From Sphingomonadales bacterium UBA6174 (GTDB taxonomy: Bacteria; Pseudomonadota; Alphaproteobacteria; Sphingomonadales; Sphingomonadaceae): a stretch of 24,575 nt of DNA. The position numbers and the translations under genes are program-made. The number at the start of each line of letters is the position of its first letter. Within the stretch, counting starts at the first letter, position 1. Shown here piece by piece: positions 1-8,700 of the stretch. Where the stretch lies: contig DITW01000006.1 in assembly GCA_002422945.1 (NCBI GenBank), forward strand, positions 1 through 24,575, written 5' to 3'. A model generated the notes under the pieces. The model searched no databases. It was given only the letters and a program-made list of their open reading frames with translations, and was not told where the DNA came from.

Positions 1-67
<67 letters not shown>

Positions 68-84
68 GCCGAAAACAACACAAC

Positions 85-158
85 TGGAGCGGGTGAAGGG
101 AATCGAACCCTCGTCGTAAGCTTGGGAAGCTTCTGCTCTACCATTGAGCTACACCCGC
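85..158 (-). tRNA. tRNA-Gly(CCC)
   Basis: The complete cloverleaf on the minus strand starts with GCGGGTG at 158 and ends with CACCCGC, discriminator T and an encoded CCA (85-87). The anticodon loop TTCCCAA gives anticodon CCC. The anticodon stem GAAGC/GCTTA has one non-Watson-Crick outer pair. The T arm carries GAGGG-TTCGATT-CCCTT. It decodes GGG and lies directly upstream of tRNA-Thr. Confidence 0.95.
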
Positions 159-236
159 TTGTCGCGCCGGGGCGTGGCATTGCCATCGCCTGCGTGGCGA
201 CGGCCTATGCCTTATTCCCCGGCGCGGGGCAAGTCG
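159..236. other. btuB/tRNA-Gly spacer with long inverted repeat
   Basis: This 78-bp spacer separates the btuB stop from the tRNA-Gly gene downstream on the same strand. It holds a 9-bp perfect inverted repeat, gcgccgggg at 164-172 and ccccggcgc at 217-225, with a smaller TCGCC/GGCGA hairpin between the arms. There is no T tract, so it is not a standard intrinsic terminator. It could act as a factor-dependent stop or a processing structure. I see no convincing tRNA promoter. Confidence 0.4.
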
Positions 237-2147
237 TTACATCCCGAAACGCACGCCGAAATAGGCCGCACGCGGGAACGATCCGTAATTGCGTGCGGTT
301 TGATAATGGCTGTCGAACAGGTTTTCGATGCGGCCTGTCAGTTCCACCTGATCGGTCAGCGCATAGCGTGCCGAGATGTCGGCGACGATATAGCCATCAA
401 GCTGCCGCGTATTGGTGGCATTTTCCCATGAATCGCCGACGACGCGCACGGCGGCACCTGTTTTCAGGCCGAATGACCAATCATAATCGGCGCGCAGGTT
501 CAGGACATCACGCGGGCGACGGGCCAGATCATTGCCGAAGTTCGGACTTGTCACGGCATGGTTGATGGCCTTGATATAGGTATAGGCCGCCTCCAATGTG
601 AACTGGGCGACGGGCCGGACAATCAGGCTGAATTCTGCGCCATGAGCGCGAGCCTTTGCAATGTTGCCATAGCTATAGGTGTCGAGATCGAAGTCGATCT
701 GGTTGCGGGTGCGGCGTTCGAAATAGACCGCGCTCAGTTCGATCTGGTTGTTCAATAGCCGCTGGGTGATGCCCGCATCCCAGGTCTTTGCCTTTTCCGG
801 GTTGAGCATAGTATTCCCGTAATCGCCATAGAGCTGGTACAAGGTTGGGGCCTTGAAGCCTTCACCATAAGAGGCGCGGATCGTGGTCTGACCATCATTC
901 GGGCTGTAGACCATGTCGGTGCCGAGCGTCAGTTCCTTGCCAAAGTCTGCGTGCCAATCATGGCGCGCACCGACGTTGATGGCGAGGCCCTTGACCGGGC
1001 GGGCCGAGGCGCGGGCATAGATGCTGTCGCTATTGGTCTTGGCATTATCGCCGCCGGTAAAGCCGCCATAATTAAAGCGGGTCACCATGTGGTTCTTTTC
1101 ATGTTCATAGCCGAAGGTCAGGCCATAGGCATCCGACAAGGCGAGATCGCCCTGATATTCAAACCGGTCACTTTTGCCTCGGCTGCGGAAGTTTTCTTCC
1201 GGAACGCTGGGGTCGTAAAGATTGTTGAGCGGATCGAAGATGCGACGACGCGCATCGGCATGGCTCCAGGCGAAGCGATTCTTCAGGCGATCATCGAACA
1301 GGCGCACGTTCAGCCCGGCATAGCCGTTGAAGCTGCGGTTCTTGCCCCACTCATTGGTATCAGCCAATTCATAGGTGCAGCAGGGGAAACCGTCGAAGTT
1401 GATCTTGGTGTCGAGGAAATTGCCGCGCATGTCGAGCGCGATATTATCGGCAAGCTTAATCGCGACCTTGGCATGGGCCGACGCGCCACGGAAACCGTCG
1501 CGTTCGGTGTTGCCATTACGGCTGTCGGCGGAGGAAATGCCGTCGGTGCGATCATAGCCGCCGCCCACAACCCAAGCGACCGGACCATTGGTGCCGCTCA
1601 CATCGCCATAGCCGCGCGCCGTATCGGCATAGCCATATTCGGCACGCCCACGCACGGAAAGGTTTTCGGTCGGCTGGGTGGTAACGAGGTTGACGACCCC
1701 GCCAATCGCCTGACTGCCCCACAGCACCGACTGGCTGCCGCGCAATAATTCGATACGTTCGATGTTGCCGGTCATCAACGTGCTGAAGTCGAAGCCAGCG
1801 GCGGGTTCGGCGACGTCGTTCATCCGCACGCCATCGAGCAGCACCAAGGTCTGCGCGCCTTCTGCGCCACGAATGCGGACCGATGTCACGCCGCCAAAGC
1901 TACCGGAGCGATCGAAGGAAACGCCGGGCAGGCTGCCGAGCAATTCCGCGACCGATGCGGTCTGTCGACGCGCGATGTCATCGGCATTCAGCACGCTGAC
2001 TTCGACGCCGGTATGTTGGGCAGCAGTAGGGGTGCGCAGTGCGGTAACGATGATTTCATCCATGGTGCCCGCAGCAGTTTCGGCGCGCGCGCCAGCAGGC
2101 AGGGCCAGCGCCGCAGCGCCAGCAAAAAGAGTAGCAATGGTCTTCAT
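237..2147 (-). CDS. btuB: TonB-dependent vitamin B12 receptor (BtuB-like)
   Basis: This is an outer-membrane beta-barrel receptor of 636 aa, probably importing cobalamin or another corrinoid with energy from TonB/ExbBD. Residues 1-22 form a signal peptide ending in AGARAE. A TonB box (DEIIVTA) lies at about 30-36. The plug domain (about 40-160) has the family signatures RIRG-AEGAQTLVLLDGVRMND and GSQSVLWGSQAIGGVVNL, and the rest is the 22-strand barrel ending in an aromatic-rich strand. I chose the ATG at 2147 because GGAGAA stands about 8 nt upstream and the signal peptide begins there; an in-frame extension to 2213 would enter the leader. The cobalamin riboswitch directly upstream strongly supports the substrate. 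No other B12 uptake or synthesis genes lie in the window. Receptor class is sure; exact ligand form is inferred. Confidence 0.93.
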   Translation of the reverse strand: MKTIATLFAGAAALALPAGARAETAAGTMDEIIVTALRTPTAAQHTGVEVSVLNADDIARRQTASVAELLGSLPGVSFDRSGSFGGVTSVRIRGAEGAQTLVLLDGVRMNDVAEPAAGFDFSTLMTGNIERIELLRGSQSVLWGSQAIGGVVNLVTTQPTENLSVRGRAEYGYADTARGYGDVSGTNGPVAWVVGGGYDRTDGISSADSRNGNTERDGFRGASAHAKVAIKLADNIALDMRGNFLDTKINFDGFPCCTYELADTNEWGKNRSFNGYAGLNVRLFDDRLKNRFAWSHADARRRIFDPLNNLYDPSVPEENFRSRGKSDRFEYQGDLALSDAYGLTFGYEHEKNHMVTRFNYGGFTGGDNAKTNSDSIYARASARPVKGLAINVGARHDWHADFGKELTLGTDMVYSPNDGQTTIRASYGEGFKAPTLYQLYGDYGNTMLNPEKAKTWDAGITQRLLNNQIELSAVYFERRTRNQIDFDLDTYSYGNIAKARAHGAEFSLIVRPVAQFTLEAAYTYIKAINHAVTSPNFGNDLARRPRDVLNLRADYDWSFGLKTGAAVRVVGDSWENATNTRQLDGYIVADISARYALTDQVELTGRIENLFDSHYQTARNYGSFPRAAYFGVRFGM

Positions 2148-2159
2148 GATATAATTCTC

Positions 2160-2203
2160 CCGTAACGACACAAAAATGTCGCCACGACGAGGGCCAGTTA
2201 CGG
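2160..2203 (-). promoter_or_regulatory. Possible RBS-sequestering stem of the btuB riboswitch
   Basis: In the leader RNA between aptamer and btuB start, CCGTAAC (from 2203-2197) can pair with GTTACGG (2166-2160), a 7-bp perfect match. Its 3' arm runs into the GGGAG ribosome binding site. An inner stem CGACA/TGTCG (2181-2177 with 2170-2166) sits just inside. A CTCG segment (2191-2188) could also kiss the CGAGAA loop at 2336-2331. This fits translational control by masking the ribosome binding site. It is read by eye and was not folded. Confidence 0.45.
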
Positions 2204-2246
2204 CCTCGATCACCCGGTTATCCCGCCCGCGTGAAGGACGACGACG

Positions 2247-2400
2247 AGTGGCAGGTCTCCTGGCTTCCGGGTCGTTGTTCTGGTCCCCCCTTCCCGGCAG
2301 ATCAAACCACCAGTGGGATTATGGGACCGGTTCTCGCCGGTTACAGTTGCGGGAACAGCGTCGGATTGGTGGATTGACCCACGCACCGGACTTCCCTTTT
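2247..2400 (-). promoter_or_regulatory. Cobalamin riboswitch aptamer
   Basis: On the minus strand the RNA carries the cobalamin riboswitch hallmarks in order: AAAAGGGAAGTCCGGTG near 2400-2384, the core CCCGCAACTGTAA (2353-2341), a hairpin ACCGG-CGAGAA-CCGGT, and the 3' B12-box-type element GCCAGGAGACCTGCC (2264-2250). Family members bind adenosyl- or methylcobalamin and repress downstream genes when the vitamin is plentiful. It lies about 100 nt upstream of the btuB start, so btuB is expected to be switched off by B12. Aptamer edges are approximate. Confidence 0.95.
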
Positions 2401-2438
2401 CATCCCTTTTCACAGGGAACCCCAAGTCTGGGCGGGCC

Positions 2439-2466
2439 TTTAGGGGGTTGGCGGGACGAAGGTCAA
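2439..2466 (-). promoter_or_regulatory. Candidate promoter for the btuB leader
   Basis: A TTGACC -35-like hexamer (2466-2461) is followed after 16 nt by CCTAAA (2444-2439), a weak -10. It lies between the ruvC stop and the riboswitch, where a leader promoter is needed. The -35 matches 5 of 6 consensus bases; the -10 is poor, as is common in GC-rich alphaproteobacteria. The only other source of transcription would be read-through from ruvC. Confidence 0.4.
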
Positions 2467-2495
2467 GCCAAAATGACGGGAATTACATCTGGACT

Positions 2496-2987
2496 TCAGA
2501 ACCGGGCGAGCGATTTGGCGCTGGCGAGATGATGGGCGTGGGTGATGGCGACGGCCAATGCGTCGGCGGCATCCGCCCCTACAATCTTGATTCCCGGTAA
2601 CAAACGGCTGACCATCGCATGGACCTGCGCCTTATCGGCATTGCCGACGCCGACCACGGATTTCTTGACCAGCCGCGCGGCATATTCGCCCACTTGGAGG
2701 CCGGATCGCGCCAAGGCCAGCAATGCCACACCGCGCGCCTGCCCCAGTTTCAGCGTCGATTGCGGGTTGGCGTTGACGAACACCTCTTCCACCGCGCCAT
2801 GATCGGGCTTGTGGGTCAGCAACAAGTCGGTGAGCGCATGATCGAGGGTGAGCAACCGATCCGGCAAGGCAGCCTTGGGGTCGGTGGCAATCTGGCCATT
2901 GGCGACATGGGACAGGCGATTGCCATGGGCGATGATCACCCCCCAACCGGTGGTGCCAAGGCCCGGATCGATCCCGATCAGCAGCAT
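2496..2987 (-). CDS. ruvC: Crossover junction endodeoxyribonuclease RuvC
   Basis: This is a Holliday-junction resolvase of 163 aa, close to the usual length. It cleaves four-way junctions symmetrically during recombinational repair as a dimer in the cytoplasm. The four acidic catalytic positions are visible: D7 in GIDPGLGTTGWG, E67 in the AVEEVF motif, and D139 and D142 in GADAADALAVA. The family NPQSTLKLGQARG segment is present at about 74-86. The gene starts 9 bp after the stop of the lipoprotein gene and is last in a yebC-lipoprotein-ruvC run. In many bacteria yebC-ruvC is followed by ruvA and ruvB; here the next item is the riboswitch and btuB, so ruvAB must be elsewhere. The upstream GCGGG is only a weak ribosome binding site, which hints at coupling to the gene before it. 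Confidence 0.96.
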   Translation of the reverse strand: MLLIGIDPGLGTTGWGVIIAHGNRLSHVANGQIATDPKAALPDRLLTLDHALTDLLLTHKPDHGAVEEVFVNANPQSTLKLGQARGVALLALARSGLQVGEYAARLVKKSVVGVGNADKAQVHAMVSRLLPGIKIVGADAADALAVAITHAHHLASAKSLARF

Positions 2988-2996
2988 TCGGCCCGC

Positions 2997-3611
2997 TTAA
3001 TTTTTCTGGGGCGCGGGCGGCGTGCAGGCGGTCTCATTGGTGAAGACATAATCGGCGCGGATATACGGCTCCATCACCTCATTGGTGCGGGCTTCCAGCC
3101 GGATCTGCTTGATATCGGCGTTCAATGGCTTGTCCGGGCTGCCCCAGATAAACGCATATCGGCGCACGCCGCGTGCGATGGCCTGCGCCCAGAGGCTGGG
3201 CTTGCATAGCCCGGCGCCTTTGGACTTGTCCTTATCGTCGCAGCTATCGATGAAGCTGGTGGGCGGGCCGTATGTGGCCTGTATAGCCTGTCCCGCCTGT
3301 GCCAATCGGCCCCGCACCGCATTTTCATTGCTGACCGCGAAATTGCCGGACACGGCGGTGACCTGACAAATGCCGATATTCTCGCGCACGATCACGGCAT
3401 AGCTGACGAACGGCGCTTCAGGCTTTGGCACTTCGCGCATCACGGCATAGCCCTTAGCGTCGGGTGTGCTGCCGATCTGGATGTCGGGGATCAGATCGCC
3501 CTTGGCTAGGCCGAAGGGCGCATTGGGGCGGTTGGCCTTATCGGTTTCCGCCTTGTTGCAGCCGACCAGCGCCAATGCGCAGGCCAGCATCAATATGCCC
3601 TTCATCGCCAT
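2997..3611 (-). CDS. Small hypothetical lipoprotein between yebC and ruvC
   Basis: I do not recognise the family of this 204-aa protein. It opens with a lipoprotein signal peptide: a hydrophobic run after K4 and the lipobox LVGC at 15-18, so C18 is the predicted lipidated residue. The mature part is mostly hydrophilic and has four further cysteines (C82, C124, C136, C196), which would allow two disulfides in the periplasm. There is a charged loop at about 123-135 and a C-terminal ADYVF segment. The start at 3611 is favoured by GGGAG seven nt upstream; a second in-frame ATG lies two codons later. It sits between two information-processing genes, which need not imply a shared role. The residue after C18 is N, not D, so outer-membrane sorting is more likely than inner-membrane retention. 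Confidence 0.8.
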   Translation of the reverse strand: MAMKGILMLACALALVGCNKAETDKANRPNAPFGLAKGDLIPDIQIGSTPDAKGYAVMREVPKPEAPFVSYAVIVRENIGICQVTAVSGNFAVSNENAVRGRLAQAGQAIQATYGPPTSFIDSCDDKDKSKGAGLCKPSLWAQAIARGVRRYAFIWGSPDKPLNADIKQIRLEARTNEVMEPYIRADYVFTNETACTPPAPQKN

Positions 3612-3648
3612 CTGATCGCTCCCTATTTCGGACTTGAAACCCGGCTGA

Positions 3649-4392
3649 TCAGCCGAGCTTTTCCATCACATCGTCCGGGATGTCGTAATTGCCCCAGACC
3701 GTCTGGACGTCATCGTCATCGTCGAGCACGTCGAGCAACTTCAACAGAGTCGTCGCATCGCCCATATCGATAGATACCATAGTCTGGGGACGCCATGCCA
3801 GCTTTGCCCCTTCCGGTTCGCCGAGGGTCGCTTCCAACGCCTTGGCGACGCCATGGAGATTTTCGACGCTGGTCCAGATTTCATGGCCTTCATCGGTCGA
3901 GGCGACATCATCAGCCCCGGCTTCCAATGCGGCTTCGAACACCTTGTCGCCATCGCCGACGCTGGCCGGATAGGTGATCAGGCCCATGCGATCAAAGGCG
4001 TGGCTGACGGAACCGGACGCGCCCAAGTTGCCGCCATTTTTCGACACCGCCGTGCGAACGTTCGTCGCGGTGCGGTTGCGATTATCAGTCAGCGCCTCGA
4101 TAATCAGGGAAACGCCACCCGGGCCAAAGCCTTCATAGCGGATTTCTTCGTAATTATCGCTGTCGCCCATCGAGGCCTTGTTGATCGCGCGTTCGATATT
4201 GTCTTTCGGCATCGACTGGGCGCGGGCGGCGAGGACGGCGGCGCGCAGGCGCGGGTTCATGTCCGGGTCGGGCGTGCCCATTTTCGCTGCGATGGTGATT
4301 TCGCGGCTGAGCTTGGAAAACAGGGACGAGCGCTTCTTATCCTGAGCGCCCTTGCGATGCATGATGTTCTTGAATTTTGAATGACCGGCCAT
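3649..4392 (-). CDS. yebC: YebC/PmpR (TACO1) family protein
   Basis: The 247-aa product matches the family from the first residues, MAGHSKFKNIMHRKGAQD, through the MPKDNIERAI and GGNLGASGSVSHAF motifs. Family members are three-domain cytoplasmic proteins. They were first described as DNA-binding regulators such as PmpR. The mitochondrial homologue TACO1 and more recent bacterial work point to relief of ribosome stalling at difficult (for example polyproline) sequences. The gene is separated from DUF445 upstream by 80 bp and from the lipoprotein gene downstream by 37 bp. It is probably first in a yebC-lipoprotein-ruvC unit, a common pairing of yebC with ruvC. The last domain is acidic (DVLDDDDDVQTVW). 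The ribosome binding site (AAGACGAG) is weak. Confidence 0.96.
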   Translation of the reverse strand: MAGHSKFKNIMHRKGAQDKKRSSLFSKLSREITIAAKMGTPDPDMNPRLRAAVLAARAQSMPKDNIERAINKASMGDSDNYEEIRYEGFGPGGVSLIIEALTDNRNRTATNVRTAVSKNGGNLGASGSVSHAFDRMGLITYPASVGDGDKVFEAALEAGADDVASTDEGHEIWTSVENLHGVAKALEATLGEPEGAKLAWRPQTMVSIDMGDATTLLKLLDVLDDDDDVQTVWGNYDIPDDVMEKLG

Positions 4393-4437
4393 GGCTCGTC
4401 TTTTCGCTGTTTGTGCGGTGGAGTGGAATTGGCCTCG

Positions 4438-4465
4438 CCTTTACCAACCAGCGGCGGTTTTTCAA
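4438..4465 (-). promoter_or_regulatory. Candidate promoter for yebC-lipoprotein-ruvC
   Basis: TTGAAA (4465-4460), a 16-nt spacer and TAAAGG (4443-4438) stand about 46 nt upstream of the yebC start, in the 80-bp gap behind DUF445. The match is moderate at -35 and weak at -10. The position is right for an independent start of the yebC unit. Confidence 0.3.
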
Positions 4466-4472
4466 AAGCCTT

Positions 4473-5675
4473 TTATAGCAATTGGTCGATGGCATGGAGG
4501 GCCAGCCCGACCAAGCCGCCGACCAACGTGCCATTCAGGCGGATAAATTGCAGGTCGCGACCGACCGCCTGTTCAATCCGTCCGCTGACGGTGCTGGCAT
4601 CCCAACCGGCAATCGTATCGGAAATCAGGGTGACAATGCCATCGCCATAGCTGGCGGCCATGCCGACAACGGCGCGCCGCGCAAAGCGGTTGATGCCCGC
4701 TTTCATGCGTTGATCGGCGCCGATGGCCTGCCCCAATTGTTGCAGCATGTCGCCCAAGCGACCGGCCAACGCGGCATCCGGATCGCGTGCGGCGGCGAGC
4801 ATCGCGCGGCGGCCCTGTTCCCAGATGCTGTCGATCCATTGGCTGATTGCCGGATTGGCGAGAATCGAGCGTTTGAAATTTTCCGCCTTGGCACGGGTTT
4901 CGTGATCATGTTGCAGGTCGTGGGCGAGCTTGGCCAGCCCTTCCTCCCCCTTGGCGCGCAACGGGTGGTCAGGGTCCGCAACCATTTCCGCGAGCATTTT
5001 TTGCAGGCCATCGAGAATAGCATTGGCGATGGTTTCATCCAGCCCGGTCAGTCGCAGCAGCGCATTGGCGCGGGCGTGGATCATGTCGCGGATCAATTGG
5101 GCATTGGCGTCCAGCGTATGCGCCGCCCAGATGATGATGCCATCCAACATTGGCACATGACGATTTTCGGCGATGGCGGCTTGCAGACCCCGGCCCAACA
5201 GCGGGGATATTTCAAGTCGGTCGAGCCGTTCGGCGATCAGGCCCCGGACCATGCCGCCGAGACGGTCCTGATCCAGCCCTTCGAAGATCGATGCGAACAG
5301 GCGGCTTGCCCCTTGGCGCATCCGGCCATCTGCTGCGGGACGCGAGAGAAATATGCCGACCGCCCCCGCGATATCGGCATGGCGCATTCGGCGTGCGACG
5401 ACCGAGGGGGTCAGGAAATTGTCACGCACGAACTGGGCCAGCGCCGCGCCGATCCGATCCTTGTTTTCCGGGATGATCGCGGTGTGCGGGATGGGCAGGC
5501 CCATCGGGTGGCGGAACAAGGCGGTGACGGCGAACCAGTCGGCCAGTCCGCCGACCATCGCCGCCTCGGCAAAGGCGCGGGTCCAGCCCAATAAGGGATA
5601 ATCGGCGACCAGCAGGCGCGAGACGAGATAAAGGGACGCCATCGCCACTAATAATCCGGTCGCCGCCTGACGCAT
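4473..5675 (-). CDS. DUF445 family inner-membrane protein
   Basis: This 400-aa member of DUF445 (YjiN-like) has no established biochemical function. The diagnostic N-terminal block is GGLADWFAVTALFRHP followed by GLPIPHTAIIPENKDRIG, at about residues 42-77 from the chosen start. It is preceded by a first membrane segment (LLVAMASLYLVSRLLVA). A long helical middle and a C-terminal hydrophobic segment (GTLVGGLVGLALHAI) complete the usual layout. I chose the ATG at 5675 because it opens just before the first membrane helix. The frame stays open to a TTG at 5747, only 3 nt after the permease stop, so 24 extra residues are possible. Tight spacing to the RND genes suggests read-through from them. 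Function in envelope integrity is only a guess. Confidence 0.88.
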   Translation of the reverse strand: MRQAATGLLVAMASLYLVSRLLVADYPLLGWTRAFAEAAMVGGLADWFAVTALFRHPMGLPIPHTAIIPENKDRIGAALAQFVRDNFLTPSVVARRMRHADIAGAVGIFLSRPAADGRMRQGASRLFASIFEGLDQDRLGGMVRGLIAERLDRLEISPLLGRGLQAAIAENRHVPMLDGIIIWAAHTLDANAQLIRDMIHARANALLRLTGLDETIANAILDGLQKMLAEMVADPDHPLRAKGEEGLAKLAHDLQHDHETRAKAENFKRSILANPAISQWIDSIWEQGRRAMLAAARDPDAALAGRLGDMLQQLGQAIGADQRMKAGINRFARRAVVGMAASYGDGIVTLISDTIAGWDASTVSGRIEQAVGRDLQFIRLNGTLVGGLVGLALHAIDQLL

Positions 5676-5750
5676 CGACCGACCCGGATCGGCTATGGAC
5701 CCGGTGAAGGCTGCGCCATGTGGCGAGGAGGATCGCCAGAACCGCAAAGT

Positions 5751-8700
5751 TTATTCCGCCGCCTGTGGGGCGATCGTTGTATCCGCCTCCCCACCCGTCG
5801 TCAGATGCTTGCTGAGCAGCGGGCCGACCCGGCGTTCAAAGCCGATGGCGAGGCTGAAGGCGGCCGGGACGATCACGAGCGTGAGTAGGGTCGACACGAT
5901 CAACCCTCCGATCACCGTGATACCCAAAGGTGCGCGGAAGCTGCTGTCGCCTGCCAGCGAGAGCGCGGTCGGCACCATGCCCGCGACCATGGCGACGGTT
6001 GTCATCAGGATCGGTTGGGCGCGCTTATGTCCTGCGTCGAGAATGGCGGCGGTGCGATCCACGCCTTTGTTCATTTCCTCCAGCGCGAAATCGACCATTA
6101 GGATCGAGTTTTTGGCCACGATGCCAAACAGCATCAACAGGCCGATCATCACCGGCATGGACATCGGATTGTTGGTGAGGTGCAGTGCAAGACCCGCCCC
6201 CAGCGGGGCGAGCAGCAGCGAACCCATGTTGACGAAGGGCGGCATGATCCGGTGATAGAGCAGCACCAACACTGCCAACAGCAGCAGGATGCCGGACACG
6301 ACGGCGATGATGAAATTGGTCAGCATTTCCGCCTGCCATTTGGATTCACCGAGTTTCAGCCGCTGAATGCCCTCGGGCAGATTTTTCATCGTCGGCAGTT
6401 CGGCAATCTGCTTTGCCGCATCCGAATTGACCACGCCCGGCGCAAGATCGACGCCGATGGTCGCGCGACGGATCTGGTTGGTCCGCTGGATCACGGTCGG
6501 GCCTTCGCCAAAGCCGATTTCCGCCACGGTCTTGAGCGGGACGGACCCACCGCTTGCCGTCGGGACGGGCAGATTTTCGATCGTCGACAGATCGGCGCGC
6601 GATTGTTCCGTCAATGACACTCGGATCGGTATCTGGCGATCAAGCAGTGAGAATTTTGCGGTATTCTGGTCGATTTCACCCAATGTCGCGATGCGGATGG
6701 TCTGGCTGAGCGCGGCAGTGGTGACGCCCATGGAGGCCGCAAGGTCAAGACGCGGCTTGATCGTGATTTCCGGGCGTTTGAGATCGCCATTGAAACGCGG
6801 CGCGCGCAGGCTGGGAAGGGTGGCCAGTTCGGACACCAGCTGATGCGCGGTCTTTTCCAACACGGCGGGATTATCGCCGCCGAGGGTGATCGTCACATCG
6901 CGGCCAGTAAAGCCGCCGGACTGGGACTGAAACGTGATTCGCGCATCGGCAATCTGGTTCAGCCGGGGCGCCCATGCGCGCTCAAATTCGGTCGAGGTGA
7001 CGGGGCGATCCTTGCGCAGGGTCAGATAGATCGTTGCCTTGTCGGTCTGGATATCGGCAAAGGCGGCCTCGATCACCTCTGGCGCACCTTGTTGCAGCAG
7101 ATGGGCAACATTTTCCGCCACAGCGCGCGATTGGGCGAGGGTCGCGCCGGGGACGAGTTCGATCTTCACCTGCGAATTATTATAATCCATCTTCGGCTGG
7201 AAGGTGAATGGCAGGGTGGCAAAGCTCAATACCGTGAGTGCCAATGCGATCACACCAATGCCGATGGTTTTCCAGCGATGGCGGAGCGACCAGCGCAGCA
7301 AGTCCATATAGACATCCATCAACGGGCCTTCGCCATGTTGTTGGCTGCCTTGCGCCTTGAGGAAATAGGCCGCGATCATCGGGGTGATCAAGCGGGCGAC
7401 GCCAAGGCTGAGCAGCACCGCGAACACCACGGTAAAGCCGAAATTCTTGAAGAACTGCCCGGATACGCCGGGCATCAAACCGACCGGCAGGAACACCGCG
7501 ACAATCGCCATGGTGGTTGCCAGCACCGCAAGGCCGATTTCGTCCGCTGCGTCGATCGATGCCTGATAAGCGGATTTGCCCATCCGCATATGGCGCACGA
7601 TATTCTCGATCTCGACAATCGCATCATCGACCAGCACCCCGGCCACCAGACTAAGCGCAAGCAGGCTGATCGTGTTGAGCGTAAAGCCCATCATATCCAT
7701 GAACCAAAAGGCCGGAATGGCGGACAAGGGAATGGCGATGGCGGAAATGATCGTCGCCCGCCAATCGCGCAGGAACAAGAACACCACCAACACCGCCAGC
7801 ACCGCACCCTCGACCATGGATGTCATCGCCGCATGATATTGGGCCTTGGTATAATCGACGGTCGTGTACAACAGGGTGAACTTCACCTTGGGGTAACGCT
7901 GCTGGATGCGCGCCAGCTCTTTTTCCACCTCCTCGAACACCGTCACATCAGATGCGCCTTTGGAGCGTTGGATGCCAAAGGACAGCACCTGCCGATTGTT
8001 CATCAGCGAAACCGCGCGCTGTTCCGCATAAAGATCGCGGACCTCGGCGAGATCGGCCAATTTGATCGCGCGGCCATTGCTCAGCGCGATTTGCGTCTGG
8101 CCGAGCTGATAGGCGTTGAGCGCATTGCCGAGCACGCGCACGGATTGCTCCGCGCCTGCAATTTCGGTGCGACCACCGGCGGCGTTGACATTGGTCTGGC
8201 GCAATTGGGCGTTGACCTGCGCCGCCGTGACGCCAAGCGATTGCAGTTTGACGGGATCGAGCATGACCCGGATTTCACGGCTGACGCCACCGCCACGAAA
8301 CACGCCGGACAGGCCGGAAATGGTCCGTAATTGTTTGGCAATATCATTGTCGACGAACCAGCTGAGCTGTTCGAGCGTGAGGTCGGTAGCCTCGACCGCG
8401 AAATACGCGATGGGCTTGTCCGAGGTGTCCATCCGGGTGATTTGTGGTTCCAATATCCCATCGGGCAGATCTGCCCGGATGTTGGATATGGCATCGCGCA
8501 CATCGTTCACCGCCCGATCAATCGGGGTGCCAATGGTGAATTGCACCATTGTCATCGATACGCCTTCGCGCGCGGCTGAATTGACCTCGTCCACGCCTTG
8601 CAGGCTGCGGACGGCGGCTTCCACCTTTTGCGTGACCTGTGTTTCAAGCTCGGTCGGTGCGGCGCCCGGCTGGGCGATCATGATCTGCGCCATCGGGAAT

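Noticed and set aside
2148..2213. Extended start for btuB
   Set aside because: The extra 22 codons lie in the riboswitch expression platform; the signal peptide and ribosome binding site fix the start at 2147.
4482..5594. 370-codon plus-strand frame over DUF445
   Set aside because: It is complementary to a gene with the DUF445 signature. The composition is of the shadow type and no family is recognisable.
6843..8330. Long open frame (495 codons) on the plus strand
   Set aside because: It is antisense to the RND permease, which has full family motifs. The translation is rich in His, Arg, Gln and Asp with no domain, as expected from the complement of GC-rich coding DNA.
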